Source: JBIIUJ01 sp044340025
Lineage (GTDB): Bacteria > Pseudomonadota > Alphaproteobacteria > Caulobacterales > Aquidulcibacteraceae
Assembly (NCBI GenBank): GCA_044340025.1
Contig: JBIIUJ010000073.1
Span: 1 to 12,991 of the forward strand
Reading direction: 5' to 3'
Length of the DNA stretch: 12,991 nucleotides
Part shown: piece after piece, positions 5,999 to 12,991 of the stretch
Layout of the letters: the number at the start of each line of letters is the position of its first letter
How positions within the stretch are numbered: position 1 is the stretch's first letter
The notes under the pieces: generated by a model
What the model saw: the letters and a program-made list of their open reading frames with translations, nothing else
Databases searched by the model: none
What the model was told of the DNA's origin: nothing
Made by a program: the position numbers and the translations under genes

Positions 5999-7327
5999 TT
6001 GGGGCTTATGGTTTCCTTCCGACGTCTGATGCAGCGCACCCAAGCGCGCACTGGACGAGCCGCCGGCGCTCTGTGCGCCGCCGGTATTGTCCTTTTCAGC
6101 CCCGCTGCTCGGGCTCAGGGCGTGTCGCTGTTTGACGGCCTCGACGGCGCCTTGGAGCATCGCGCCTTCACCTCAGCGCTGAGTTTTGGCGAGAGCAGGG
6201 CAGTCACGCTGCGCGCAGGCGAAACAGTCGCCGGGGCGCTCGAACGCAGCGGCGTCACCGCCGCAGACCTCGCCCGGGCGCTTCCGGAGCTGGCTCGCGC
6301 GGTGGACCTGCGCAGTCTGGCCGCCGGCCAGCGCATGACGCTGTATTTCGCGCCCGTGGCCGGCGAAGTCCGGTTCGCCGGGCTCACGCTGAGGGTGGAT
6401 GAGGACCGCTCCATCTCGCTCAGCCGCACGGCGGCCGGCGACTATCGCGCCCGCCAGATGCTTACCGCGCTGCGACGGGAAACCGCGCGGACGGCGGGCA
6501 CGGTGAGCGGGGACAACCTCTTTGCCGCGGTTGCTGCCGCCGGCGCCCCCCAGCGCATCATCGAGGCGCTTTCCCAGGCCCTTACCCACGAGTTCGACCT
6601 CCAGCGCGACGTGCGGGCCGGCGACGGCTTCGAGATCGTGTTCGAGCGCTTCCTCGACGGCAACGGCGCCGTGGTGCGCAGCGGCGACGTTCTGTTCGTG
6701 CGCCTGGCGACAGCTGCGCGCACGCGCGAATTCTACCGCTTCCAGATCCCCGGGACCCAGCGCGTGGAGTGGTTCGACCGCGAAGGTCGCTCGGCCCGGC
6801 GCGCCCTGATGCGCACGCCGATCAGCGGCGCCCGTCTCAGCTCCGGCTTCGGCTTCCGCATCCATCCGGTGCTTGGCTACTCCAAGATGCACGAAGGCGT
6901 GGACTTCGCCGCCCCGCCGGGTACGCCGATCTTTGCCGCAGGCGATGGCGAAGTGGTGCGTGTCGCTTACATGCGCGGCTATGGCAACACGGTCGACATC
7001 AAGCACGACGAGACCTGGACAACGCGCTATGCGCACATGAGCCGTTTCGCCGGCGGTCTGCGGCCGGGTGATCGTGTGACCCAGGGCCAGACGATCGGCT
7101 TTGTCGGCTCCACAGGCCGCTCCACCGGACCGCATCTGCACTATGAAATCCACCGTGATGGCGCGCCGGTCGATCCGATGCAGGTGGAAAGCCCGGCGAG
7201 CGTGACGCTCAGCCCAGCCCAGCTTGACGCATTCCAGGCGTTCCGCACGCGGGTAGACCGGATGCGCGATCAGCGCGACGGCGGGGTCTTGGTGGCTGGC
7301 GCAGGGCGCACCACGGCGGTGAACTGA
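5999..7327 (+). CDS. Exported M23 family (LytM/MepM-like) murein endopeptidase
   Basis: This zinc metallopeptidase cleaves peptide cross-links in peptidoglycan in the periplasm. The 442-residue product is close to E. coli MepM in length. Residues 1-39 form a Sec signal peptide with two arginine clusters and a cleavage site at SPAARA|QG. An OapA/LysM-like N-terminal region (about 65-155, with LRAGETVAGALERSGV and LRSLAAGQRMTLYF) is followed by the MepM/Csd3-type middle domain (SGDNLFAAVAAAGAP, 170-184; DLQRDVRAGDGFEIVFERF, 200-218). The LytM domain spans about 275-395. Its zinc ligands are His298 and Asp302 (HEGVDFA) and His381 in GPHLHYE, with catalytic His346 (YAHMS) and His379, so all are present and the enzyme should be active. 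The TTG at 5999 is preferred for its Shine-Dalgarno; ATG at 6008 (three residues shorter) is the alternative. Divergent from ydbH and convergent with the sulfotransferase. Confidence 0.93.
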   Translation: MGLMVSFRRLMQRTQARTGRAAGALCAAGIVLFSPAARAQGVSLFDGLDGALEHRAFTSALSFGESRAVTLRAGETVAGALERSGVTAADLARALPELARAVDLRSLAAGQRMTLYFAPVAGEVRFAGLTLRVDEDRSISLSRTAAGDYRARQMLTALRRETARTAGTVSGDNLFAAVAAAGAPQRIIEALSQALTHEFDLQRDVRAGDGFEIVFERFLDGNGAVVRSGDVLFVRLATAARTREFYRFQIPGTQRVEWFDREGRSARRALMRTPISGARLSSGFGFRIHPVLGYSKMHEGVDFAAPPGTPIFAAGDGEVVRVAYMRGYGNTVDIKHDETWTTRYAHMSRFAGGLRPGDRVTQGQTIGFVGSTGRSTGPHLHYEIHRDGAPVDPMQVESPASVTLSPAQLDAFQAFRTRVDRMRDQRDGGVLVAGAGRTTAVN

Positions 7328-7331
7328 GCCC

Positions 7332-8120
7332 TCAGGCGTAGCCCAGCAGGGCCCGCAGACCCGGCGCGACATAATCCACCAGGCGCCGCTGCGCGAGCGG
7401 CAGGCTCTGGGGGATCTCGATGTCCACCGAAAGCTTTTCCCGCGAAGTGCCGGAATATCGCCTATCGGCGCCGATCCGCACCCGTTCGCGCCAATCCGCC
7501 GGCATCGGATCAATCCCGCAGGCCCCGAGCAGATCGCGGAAAAAGCGCTCGGCGCCCGGCGCGTCGAGCGCGCGCAAGGCGGCGATCACGTCCTCATAGC
7601 GCACCACATGCGCCGATGTGCCAAGCCACGCGGCGGCATTGAAGCTGTAGATGTCGTTTAGCCCCGGCGCGCGATCAAGCGCGCCGAAGATCATCAGGTT
7701 CATCACATCCTCGATCGAGGCGGCGCCGCCCTTGATGTGTTCGAGCGGCCCCTTGAACTCATCCGAGAGGAAGAAGCGCGCCCGGGCGAGCACCCAGTCA
7801 TAGGGGTCGCGCACCAGCACGATGTGGCGCACGTCGCGCAGCGCAATGGCCGAGGCGTCGGCAAACAGGAGATGGCCCCAGCTGAGCCAGGGTTGGTCGG
7901 GCGAGAAGGCGCCCATATGCTGATGCAGCGTAGGCAGCTGAATGAAGTCGCGATGATAGGCCTGCTCCACCGGGACAAACATCCGCAGGATGTTGCGCAG
8001 CAGATGGGTGCCGCTCTTGGGCACGGAGTTCAGAAACAACGGCTCGCGCAGGGGCGCCTGTGCAAAGCGGGCCACCTCCTCGTCCAGCGTGTCGCGTTCC
8101 AGACGGATCACCACCGACAT
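7332..8120 (-). CDS. PAPS-dependent sulfotransferase family protein, substrate unknown
   Basis: Members transfer sulfate from 3'-phosphoadenosine 5'-phosphosulfate to hydroxyl or amino groups of glycans, lipids or small molecules. The 262-residue product shows the 5'-phosphosulfate loop LNSVPKSGTHLLRN (30-43) and the 3'-phosphate region IVLVRDPYDWVLARARFFL (100-118). The family normally has Ser about eight residues after the Arg of R-[ND]-P; here that place is Ala112. The usual C-terminal Gly-rich PAPS loop appears as RRYSGTSREKL, a divergent form. There is no signal peptide or membrane helix, so it is probably cytoplasmic. The ATG at 8120 has GGAGAG 6 nt upstream. It lies downstream of the TonB-dependent receptor on the same strand, but a probable terminator separates them. 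No sulfate-assimilation or glycan gene is nearby, so the acceptor cannot be guessed. Confidence 0.85.
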   Translation of the reverse strand: MSVVIRLERDTLDEEVARFAQAPLREPLFLNSVPKSGTHLLRNILRMFVPVEQAYHRDFIQLPTLHQHMGAFSPDQPWLSWGHLLFADASAIALRDVRHIVLVRDPYDWVLARARFFLSDEFKGPLEHIKGGAASIEDVMNLMIFGALDRAPGLNDIYSFNAAAWLGTSAHVVRYEDVIAALRALDAPGAERFFRDLLGACGIDPMPADWRERVRIGADRRYSGTSREKLSVDIEIPQSLPLAQRRLVDYVAPGLRALLGYA

Positions 8121-8148
8121 GCGCGTCTCTCCAACTCTGCCTCACCCT

Positions 8149-8186
8149 AAAAGAAAACGGCGACGAAGCGCGAGCCCCGCCGCCGT
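8149..8186 (-). terminator. Probable intrinsic terminator after the TonB-dependent receptor gene
   Basis: On the minus strand ACGGCG (8186-8181) and CGCCGT (8162-8157) form a stem around an 18-nt GC-rich loop, which can itself pair partly. It is followed at once by TTTT-C-TTTT (8157-8149). The element begins 24 nt after the receptor stop and ends before the sulfotransferase ribosome binding site, so it would separate the two transcripts. The long loop makes it weaker than a textbook case. Confidence 0.6.
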
Positions 8187-8209
8187 CATCATCACAGGAC
8201 GCGCAGCCC

Positions 8210-11200
8210 CTATTGCTGGAAGCGGTAGCGCACGCTGAGGAAGGCCGTGCGGCCGACGTAGTCATACTGCGACCCCAGCACCGAAGTGCCCTCCGTCGAG
8301 TACTGGCCGAGGTTCACGGTCGTGAGCGCCGGCGGGTGATCGTCGAACACGTTGGAGATGCCAAGCGTCACGTCGATCCGGTCGAAGCGGCGCCGCACCG
8401 AGATATCGTGGGTGATCGTGTTCTCGGTGAACACCTTGTAGCGGATCGTGCCTGCGGCGTTGGTGTCGCCGATGTCCTCGGCTTCCGAGGCCTTGCCCAC
8501 GATGTTGGCGCCCCAGAAGTAGCGCCAGTCGCCCCGATCGAAGGTGATGTCGAAATTGCCCACGAAGTCGGGCTCGCCCACATCGCCGTTGGTGTCGATC
8601 ACATTGCCGGCAAACAGGGAAACCGTGTCTTCCAGCTGCCAGGTGAACTGACCCTGGAAGGTCAGGTCGCCGAAGCTGAACTCGTGCCCATACCGAACCG
8701 TGAGGTCGAGGCCGCGGTTCGTCTGCTGTGCGACGTTGATGTAGTTGTCCTGCACCGTGTTGACGAGGAACCGGCTCGTCTGCTGCCCGCGGGTGAAGAG
8801 GCGGCAAAGCGGATCGGTCGGGAACGTCTCGGAATTGTAGCAGGCTCGCAGGATATTGGCCGCGCCGAGGCGCGCCACCTGATCGGAGATGTCGATATCG
8901 ACATAGTCGAGCGCGACATTCAGATCGGCAAAGCCCGGGCTCCAGACCAGACCCACGGTGAATGCTTCCGAGCGTTCGGCCTCCAGCGTGCCGAAGCCGC
9001 CGCCGGTGCGCACCGTCGCGCTGGCGCCAGCGCCGGTGTAGTCGGCCGGAATGCCGTCCGCACGGCAATTGTTCGCGATCCGGGCCGGCAGCGTGCCGTT
9101 GGCCAAGCGCGCTTCCCAGCTGATGCAGGGGTCGATCGCGCGTTGGCCAAGGAAGGATGTCTGGTTGGCGAGGAAGAGTTCGAACAGGGCAGGGGCCCGG
9201 AACGACGTGCCCTGCGTCGCCCGCAGCTTCCACGCCGGCGTGACCTGCCAGTCGAGGCCCACCTTATAGACCGTATCCGAGCCATAGCTCTCCACGTCGG
9301 TATAGCGGCCGGAGAAGCTGAAGCTCAGGTCTTCGGCAAAGCGCATGCCGCGCAGGAGCGGGACGCCCACTTCAAGGAAGACTTCCTTGGTCTCGTCCGA
9401 GCCCTGTGTGACGCCGGCCGCCGAAGCGCCCCAGACGTTGCGGGCCAGCGTAACCGCGCCGGGCGTGTCCTTGATCTCGTCCTTGCGCAGGTGGAAGCCC
9501 AGCACCCCGCCGACATTTCCAGCCGGCAGCTTGAACAGATCGCCCGAGACGAAGCCTTCCATGTAGATCTGTTCGTAGATGGTCTTGCCCGTCTCCTCGG
9601 AGAACAGGAAGTCGCGCGCCTGCTGGTTCGGCCGCCCGTTCAGGAAGTTGGGATCCAGCCAGTTGATGTCCACGCAGGGCTTGCCGCTGACGGGCAGGCG
9701 CGTGCCCACGCAGGAAGCCGTGCGCAGGGTGGAGGACCGCACCGCATCGTTGAGGATCACGTCATTGGTGTATTCGCCATCCGACCGGCTGGCCTGCACC
9801 ACGAGATCCCATTCGACGTCGCCCATGTTGGGCAGGCCGGAGAAGGAGCCGCGCAGCCCCCCCACGGCGCGCGCGTAGTCCACCTTGGTGGAGGAGTTCG
9901 TGCCGATGATCGGGGTGGGGCTCAGCGTGGCGAAGCCGCGCCAGCCGGCCGCGAAGGGCTCGCCCAGATCCTGGGTGTAGAGGTAGGTCCAGTATTGGCG
10001 GAAGTCGTTGAAGCGCGTCTCGCGACGGTTCAGCAGCACCTCGCCATAGGCCTCGATCCGGGAGGTCAGATCATATTGGCCGGCGGCGAACACGGTCGCG
10101 CGCTCGATCTCGGGGATGAGGCTCGATTCCAGCCGCTCGGGCGGGTTGGCGTTGGCGACGCCCTGGGTGGCGCGGTTGTAGTCCACCAGGAACCAATTGG
10201 CCGGTGCCTGCGGCCAAAGGCCGACCTGGCCTGCCGGCGGGGTTGGGATCACCGTGCCGGGCACCAGGGCGCCGAGCTGGCCCGAGCCGTCGAACTGGAA
10301 CTTCACCGCGCCGCCGGGCGAATTCAGCGGCTGCCCGCTGGCCCAGGGACCAGCCGAAGCCCCGCCGATATACTCATACAGCCACACGTGGCCCGACAGG
10401 AGCGACCGGCAGGCGAAGCGGCCGGTGCGGGCGTCCACCAGGTCGTTGCGGGCGCCGGTGGCGTTGTCGAACGTGTACTGGTTGGCGCAGGAGAGATAAT
10501 CGCGATCGCCAAGGGCGAGTTCTTCCTGCTTGAAATAGTCCAGCGAGACCGAGAAGCTGCCGCGGTCGAAGGTCTTGCCGTAGACGGCTTCGATGTTGAA
10601 CTCGCGCCCGCCTTCCTCAAACGGGTTGTTGATGAAAGCCCGCAGGTCGCCGCCGTCGAGATTGCGCCGGGTGATGATGTTGGCCACGCCCGCGATCGCG
10701 TCCGAGCCATACACCGAAGAGGCGCCGTCCTTCAGGATTTCCACGCGGTCCACCTGGCTGCGCGGAATCACGTTCAGGTCGAAAGCCGAAACCTGTCCGC
10801 GCGTGCCGGCAGGGCCAGCGCGCCGGCCGTTGAGCAGCACCAGCGTCCGGTTGGCGCCGAGGCCGCGCAGCGACAGCGTCTGAGAGCCGGGGCCCCCTTC
10901 GGTCACGAAGGCCGACGAGATCGTGGCGTCATTCTGCGGCGAGCCCGCGGCGAGCGAGGAACTCTGCAGCATTTCCGCTGTGTCGACATTGCCGCGCAGG
11001 TCGGCGATCTCTGAGGTGATCACCTGGATCGGCGAAGCACTGGTGAATTCGTTGCGGCGGATCCGCGAGCCGGTGACAACGATCGTCTGCGCCTGCGGGC
11101 TTGACGGCGCGGCGGCCGGAGCGGGCGTTGGCGTGGTCTGCGGCTGGGCAGCTTCCTGCGCGAAGGCGCCGCCGGAAAGCGACATGCCGGCGGCCAGAAC

Positions 11201-11245
11201 CGCCCAGGCGGCGGACGTCCGAAGGACTTCTTTGGTGAGACGCAT
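8210..11245 (-). CDS. TonB-dependent outer-membrane receptor
   Basis: This is an outer-membrane beta-barrel that takes up a bound ligand using energy from TonB-ExbB-ExbD. The 1011-residue product begins with a signal peptide (cleavage near GAFA|QE at 29/30), then a Pro/Ala/Gln/Thr-rich linker (30-53) and a TonB-box-like TIVVTGSRIRRN (54-65). The plug domain runs from about 66 to 195, with LSLRGLGANRTLVLLNGRR (124-142) and QVDRVEILKDGASSVYGSDAI (164-184). The remainder is the barrel, with aromatic-rich strands; the C-terminus TAFLSVRYRFQQ is a typical last strand. Eight cysteines fall in four close pairs, probably in external loops. The ATG at 11245 was chosen because it has GGGAG 6 nt upstream and a good signal peptide; an extension to 11344 would place 33 unrelated residues before the signal. 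The ligand is not evident: no FecIR-type regulator or siderophore gene is adjacent, but an S9 peptidase gene lies upstream on the same strand. Confidence 0.95.
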   Translation of the reverse strand: MRLTKEVLRTSAAWAVLAAGMSLSGGAFAQEAAQPQTTPTPAPAAAPSSPQAQTIVVTGSRIRRNEFTSASPIQVITSEIADLRGNVDTAEMLQSSSLAAGSPQNDATISSAFVTEGGPGSQTLSLRGLGANRTLVLLNGRRAGPAGTRGQVSAFDLNVIPRSQVDRVEILKDGASSVYGSDAIAGVANIITRRNLDGGDLRAFINNPFEEGGREFNIEAVYGKTFDRGSFSVSLDYFKQEELALGDRDYLSCANQYTFDNATGARNDLVDARTGRFACRSLLSGHVWLYEYIGGASAGPWASGQPLNSPGGAVKFQFDGSGQLGALVPGTVIPTPPAGQVGLWPQAPANWFLVDYNRATQGVANANPPERLESSLIPEIERATVFAAGQYDLTSRIEAYGEVLLNRRETRFNDFRQYWTYLYTQDLGEPFAAGWRGFATLSPTPIIGTNSSTKVDYARAVGGLRGSFSGLPNMGDVEWDLVVQASRSDGEYTNDVILNDAVRSSTLRTASCVGTRLPVSGKPCVDINWLDPNFLNGRPNQQARDFLFSEETGKTIYEQIYMEGFVSGDLFKLPAGNVGGVLGFHLRKDEIKDTPGAVTLARNVWGASAAGVTQGSDETKEVFLEVGVPLLRGMRFAEDLSFSFSGRYTDVESYGSDTVYKVGLDWQVTPAWKLRATQGTSFRAPALFELFLANQTSFLGQRAIDPCISWEARLANGTLPARIANNCRADGIPADYTGAGASATVRTGGGFGTLEAERSEAFTVGLVWSPGFADLNVALDYVDIDISDQVARLGAANILRACYNSETFPTDPLCRLFTRGQQTSRFLVNTVQDNYINVAQQTNRGLDLTVRYGHEFSFGDLTFQGQFTWQLEDTVSLFAGNVIDTNGDVGEPDFVGNFDITFDRGDWRYFWGANIVGKASEAEDIGDTNAAGTIRYKVFTENTITHDISVRRRFDRIDVTLGISNVFDDHPPALTTVNLGQYSTEGTSVLGSQYDYVGRTAFLSVRYRFQQ

Positions 11246-11302
11246 GATTTTCTCCCAGGGCGCGCGCTCGAAAGGCCGCGCAGGCCCGCTAACATGACCC
11301 TT

Positions 11303-11331
11303 CGGTAACGTGTTGGTGAAGCGCTCGTCAA
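11303..11331 (-). promoter_or_regulatory. Candidate promoter of the TonB-dependent receptor gene
   Basis: TTGACG (11331-11326) matches the alphaproteobacterial -35 consensus well. Seventeen nt later TTACCG (11308-11303) is a poor -10. It would give a leader of about 50 nt before the ribosome binding site GGGAG at 11256-11252. It lies in the only gap upstream of the receptor, so a promoter is expected here; the exact assignment is by eye. Confidence 0.35.
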
Positions 11332-11375
11332 TCGCGCGACGCATGCAAGCTCGGGAGCGACGCGCCGTCGCGCGA
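11332..11375. repeat. Inverted 9-mer TCGCGCGAC/GTCGCGCGA upstream of the receptor promoter
   Basis: Exact copies of the self-complementary octamer TCGCGCGA occur at 11332-11339 and 11368-11375, extended to an inverted 9-mer with arms 11332-11340 and 11367-11375. The first copy abuts the candidate -35 box. A smaller hairpin GCGAC-GCGCC-GTCGC (11357-11371) lies between the arms. This could be an operator, but GC-rich sequence makes such words fairly common. Confidence 0.35.
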
Positions 11376-11380
11376 GCGCG

Positions 11381-11418
11381 CTGCAGGCGGGCGCGGCATG
11401 GTCGCGCGCCCGCTGCAG
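11381..11418 (-). terminator. Large GC hairpin just after the S9 peptidase gene
   Basis: CTGCAG-G-CGGGCGCG (11381-11395) pairs with CGCGCCCGCTGCAG (11405-11418) through 14 base pairs with one bulged base and a 9-nt loop. The hairpin starts 16 nt downstream of the peptidase stop, where a transcript end or 3' stabiliser is expected. There is no U-run after it, so it may be a pause or mRNA-stability structure and not a classical terminator. Confidence 0.4.
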
Positions 11419-11434
11419 GATGTGTGCTGTGCGG

Positions 11435-12991
11435 TTAGTAAGAAATGCCGCAAGTATTGCGAATGAAGCTCTCTACCAGTTCCATTTCCTGGCGCTGCAT
11501 TGTCGGAGTGCCGCCGCCATGTGCAAAGTCTTCGATCACGACAAGCTGGTGCGGCTTTCCGGCCGCCGAAAGCGCCTCGGCGAAGCGCTCGGAGTGCCAT
11601 AGTGTCGCAATCTGATCGCGGTCGCCGTGATAGAGCAGGATCGGGATGTTTGCCTTGGCGGCGTTTTCCAGCGGGTCCATGCCGGTCACGGTGCGGCCCT
11701 GCAGGCGGCGCTGGAACCGGTTCGCCCCCCATTCCTGGCGGATGCGCTCCAGGCTGGAGACGCCCGCCCCCGAGATGGCGCAGCGATAGGGCGAGTTTGG
11801 CCGCACGGTCGCTGCGATGGCGGCAAATCCGCCGTAGGAGAAGCCATAGATCAGGGCGCGCTGCGGGTCTGCGATGCCCTGACCGACGAGATAGGCGAGG
11901 CCGTCATCCTTGTCGTCCTGCATGGCGAGCCCCCACTGGTTGTCGCCAGCTTTCCAGAGCCTGTCGCCAAAACCCATCGAGCCGCGGAACTGCGGCTCCA
12001 GCACGGCAAACCCGCGCGACGCGAAGTATTGCGCCACGCCGATGTCGCGTCCGCCCCAGTCCGCGTCATTGCGGCTCCAGGGGCCGCCATGCGGCTGAAT
12101 GATGGTGGGCAGGGGACCGTCTTCCTTGGTCCAGCCCTTTGGCAGGGTCAGGAAGCCGGGGATCTCCAGCCCGTCGCGGGCGCGATAGGTGACGAACTGG
12201 GTCTCCGCCAGCGCGTTGGGGTTGATGCTGGGAAACACCGAGCCAAGCGGGCTCAGCTCGCGTCCATTGCGCAGCAGCCAGTAGTTTGGCGGGTGGCGTG
12301 AGCTGGACGCCACAACCAGCCGCAAGCCCCCCCGCTCGGCGCCCACGAACACATCCTGGCCAGGAAACCGCGCCTGCAGCCCTTTATGCAGCGCCTCATA
12401 CTCGGGATCGACCCAGATGGTGTTTTCCGTCGGGCCCCAATAATTGAAGCCGGCGATATGCTTGCGCGCCAGGTTTTCGTCGAAAGCCCAGACGACGTTC
12501 GTCGCGTCGAAATTGGGGTGCGAGAACATCGTCTCGACAAACTGTTTCCGGCTGATGCTGTAGCCGTAGATCGAGGCGAAATTGCCGCCCCGGTTGCTGC
12601 GCACGATCAGGATGTCCTCGTTTTCCGGATCGAGCGCGAGCGGCGTCATGTCGTTGCGGTCGCCAGCCCGGATGCGCAGCTCGGGATGATCTTCCCAGAC
12701 GCCAGTCTGGGTGTTGAGGATGCGGTGACCCAGCACCCACTCGCCGTTTGTGAATTCCGAAAAGATCTTGACCCGGGGCGTGCCGCTTTTGTCCACGACG
12801 CCCTCGACGCCCTCATCATCGGCCACCTGCAGCACACGGTCGGCCCGGCCGGTATAGACGTTGACCTTGTAAACGCTGGAGGCGTCCAGAGTGCGCTGTT
12901 CGACCAGGACGTGATCCTTGTCGTTGGGCAGATCATCGATGATGCTGAAGTTCAGGAAGCGGTTGACGTAACGCTCGGTGTCGGTGCGTGC
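11435..12991 (-). CDS. S9 family serine peptidase (prolyl oligopeptidase-like), N-terminus outside window
   Basis: This is a serine peptidase of the prolyl oligopeptidase / acylaminoacyl-peptidase type, which cleaves short peptides. The frame is open from the right edge to the stop at 11437-11435, giving 518 visible residues. Continuing upstream of the GTG at 12835 the frame reads in-family sequence (NVYTGRADRV), so that GTG is not the start. The visible first half is the end of the beta-propeller. The catalytic alpha/beta-hydrolase domain begins near TYRARDGLEIPGFLTLPKG and includes QPHGGPWSR (oxyanion region), the nucleophile elbow GFSYGGFA (Ser codon 11839-11837), the Asp in YHGDRDQI and the His in EDFAHGGG. 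The triad is complete. Similar enzymes in related bacteria are often exported, but the signal region is not visible. The receptor gene follows on the same strand after 189 nt. Confidence 0.93.
   Translation of the reverse strand, partial: ARTDTERYVNRFLNFSIIDDLPNDKDHVLVEQRTLDASSVYKVNVYTGRADRVLQVADDEGVEGVVDKSGTPRVKIFSEFTNGEWVLGHRILNTQTGVWEDHPELRIRAGDRNDMTPLALDPENEDILIVRSNRGGNFASIYGYSISRKQFVETMFSHPNFDATNVVWAFDENLARKHIAGFNYWGPTENTIWVDPEYEALHKGLQARFPGQDVFVGAERGGLRLVVASSSRHPPNYWLLRNGRELSPLGSVFPSINPNALAETQFVTYRARDGLEIPGFLTLPKGWTKEDGPLPTIIQPHGGPWSRNDADWGGRDIGVAQYFASRGFAVLEPQFRGSMGFGDRLWKAGDNQWGLAMQDDKDDGLAYLVGQGIADPQRALIYGFSYGGFAAIAATVRPNSPYRCAISGAGVSSLERIRQEWGANRFQRRLQGRTVTGMDPLENAAKANIPILLYHGDRDQIATLWHSERFAEALSAAGKPHQLVVIEDFAHGGGTPTMQRQEMELVESFIRNTCGISY

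Noticed and set aside
6173..7513. 446-codon minus-strand frame opposite the M23 peptidase
   Set aside because: Antisense shadow; it spans the stops of two real convergent genes and has no family resemblance.
8060..11014. 984-codon open frame on the plus strand opposite the receptor
   Set aside because: It is antisense to a clear TonB-dependent receptor and the translation has no recognisable domain. Long antisense frames are expected with strong G/C third-position bias.
11246..11344. Upstream extension of the receptor frame
   Set aside because: It would place 33 residues before the signal peptide and read through the candidate promoter; the ATG at 11245 has GGGAG at good spacing.
12833..12835. 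GTG as the start of the S9 peptidase
   Set aside because: The frame remains open to the window edge and the upstream residues look in-family, so the gene is cut by the window and does not start here.
1..12991. CRISPR arrays, tRNA/rRNA genes, insertion sequences, phage or toxin-antitoxin genes
   Set aside because: I looked for direct repeats with regular spacing, transposase motifs and tRNA-like cloverleafs in the gaps and saw none. The gaps are all short (largest about 200 nt).

Overview
The window is visibly GC-rich and densely coding, with strong G/C bias at third codon positions. The gene set suggests an aquatic alphaproteobacterium of the Caulobacterales/Maricaulales/Hyphomonadaceae type. 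It holds a metX-metW pair, a ydbH-ynbE-ydbL cluster, a roughly 1000-residue TonB-dependent receptor with a TIVVTGSRI-type N-terminus, and an S9 peptidase. The lineage is an inference from gene content; no rRNA or other marker is present.

Layout, left to right. (1) 1-1379, plus strand: the C-terminal part of MetX (cut by the left edge) followed 2 nt later by complete MetW, a methionine biosynthesis operon. (2) 1386-5797, minus strand: a four-gene envelope-lipid cluster read ydbH -> ynbE -> ydbL -> small two-helix membrane protein, converging on metW with 6 nt between stops. (3) 5798-5998: a divergent control region of about 200 nt holding a strong short hairpin and a weak ydbH promoter candidate. 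(4) 5999-7327, plus strand: an exported M23 (LytM/MepM-like) murein endopeptidase. (5) 7332-8120, minus: a PAPS-type sulfotransferase, with only 4 nt between its stop and the peptidase stop. (6) 8149-8186: a probable intrinsic terminator for the next gene. (7) 8210-11245, minus: a TonB-dependent outer-membrane receptor. (8) 11246-11434: a structured intergenic region with inverted repeats and a candidate promoter. (9) 11435-12991, minus: an S9-family serine peptidase whose N-terminus lies beyond the right edge.

Most of the window concerns the cell envelope. YdbH, YnbE and YdbL are known in Escherichia coli as parts of an inner-to-outer-membrane phospholipid bridge (YdbH, YnbE) and its periplasmic helper (YdbL). 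The M23 enzyme remodels peptidoglycan. The receptor imports a ligand through the outer membrane, and the upstream S9 peptidase on the same strand could process a peptide substrate. MetX and MetW act in cytoplasmic methionine synthesis.

The observation most likely to be new is the fourth member of the ydbH cluster: a small two-helix membrane protein whose best start is a CTG overlapping the ydbL stop (CTGA) behind a GGAGG Shine-Dalgarno. Other points worth checking are a nine-G tract inside ydbH, an alanine where sulfotransferases usually have a 3'-phosphate-binding serine, and spaced TCGCGCGA repeats upstream of the receptor. I saw no tRNA, rRNA, CRISPR array, insertion sequence or phage gene. 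No gene-free stretch exceeds 300 bases.
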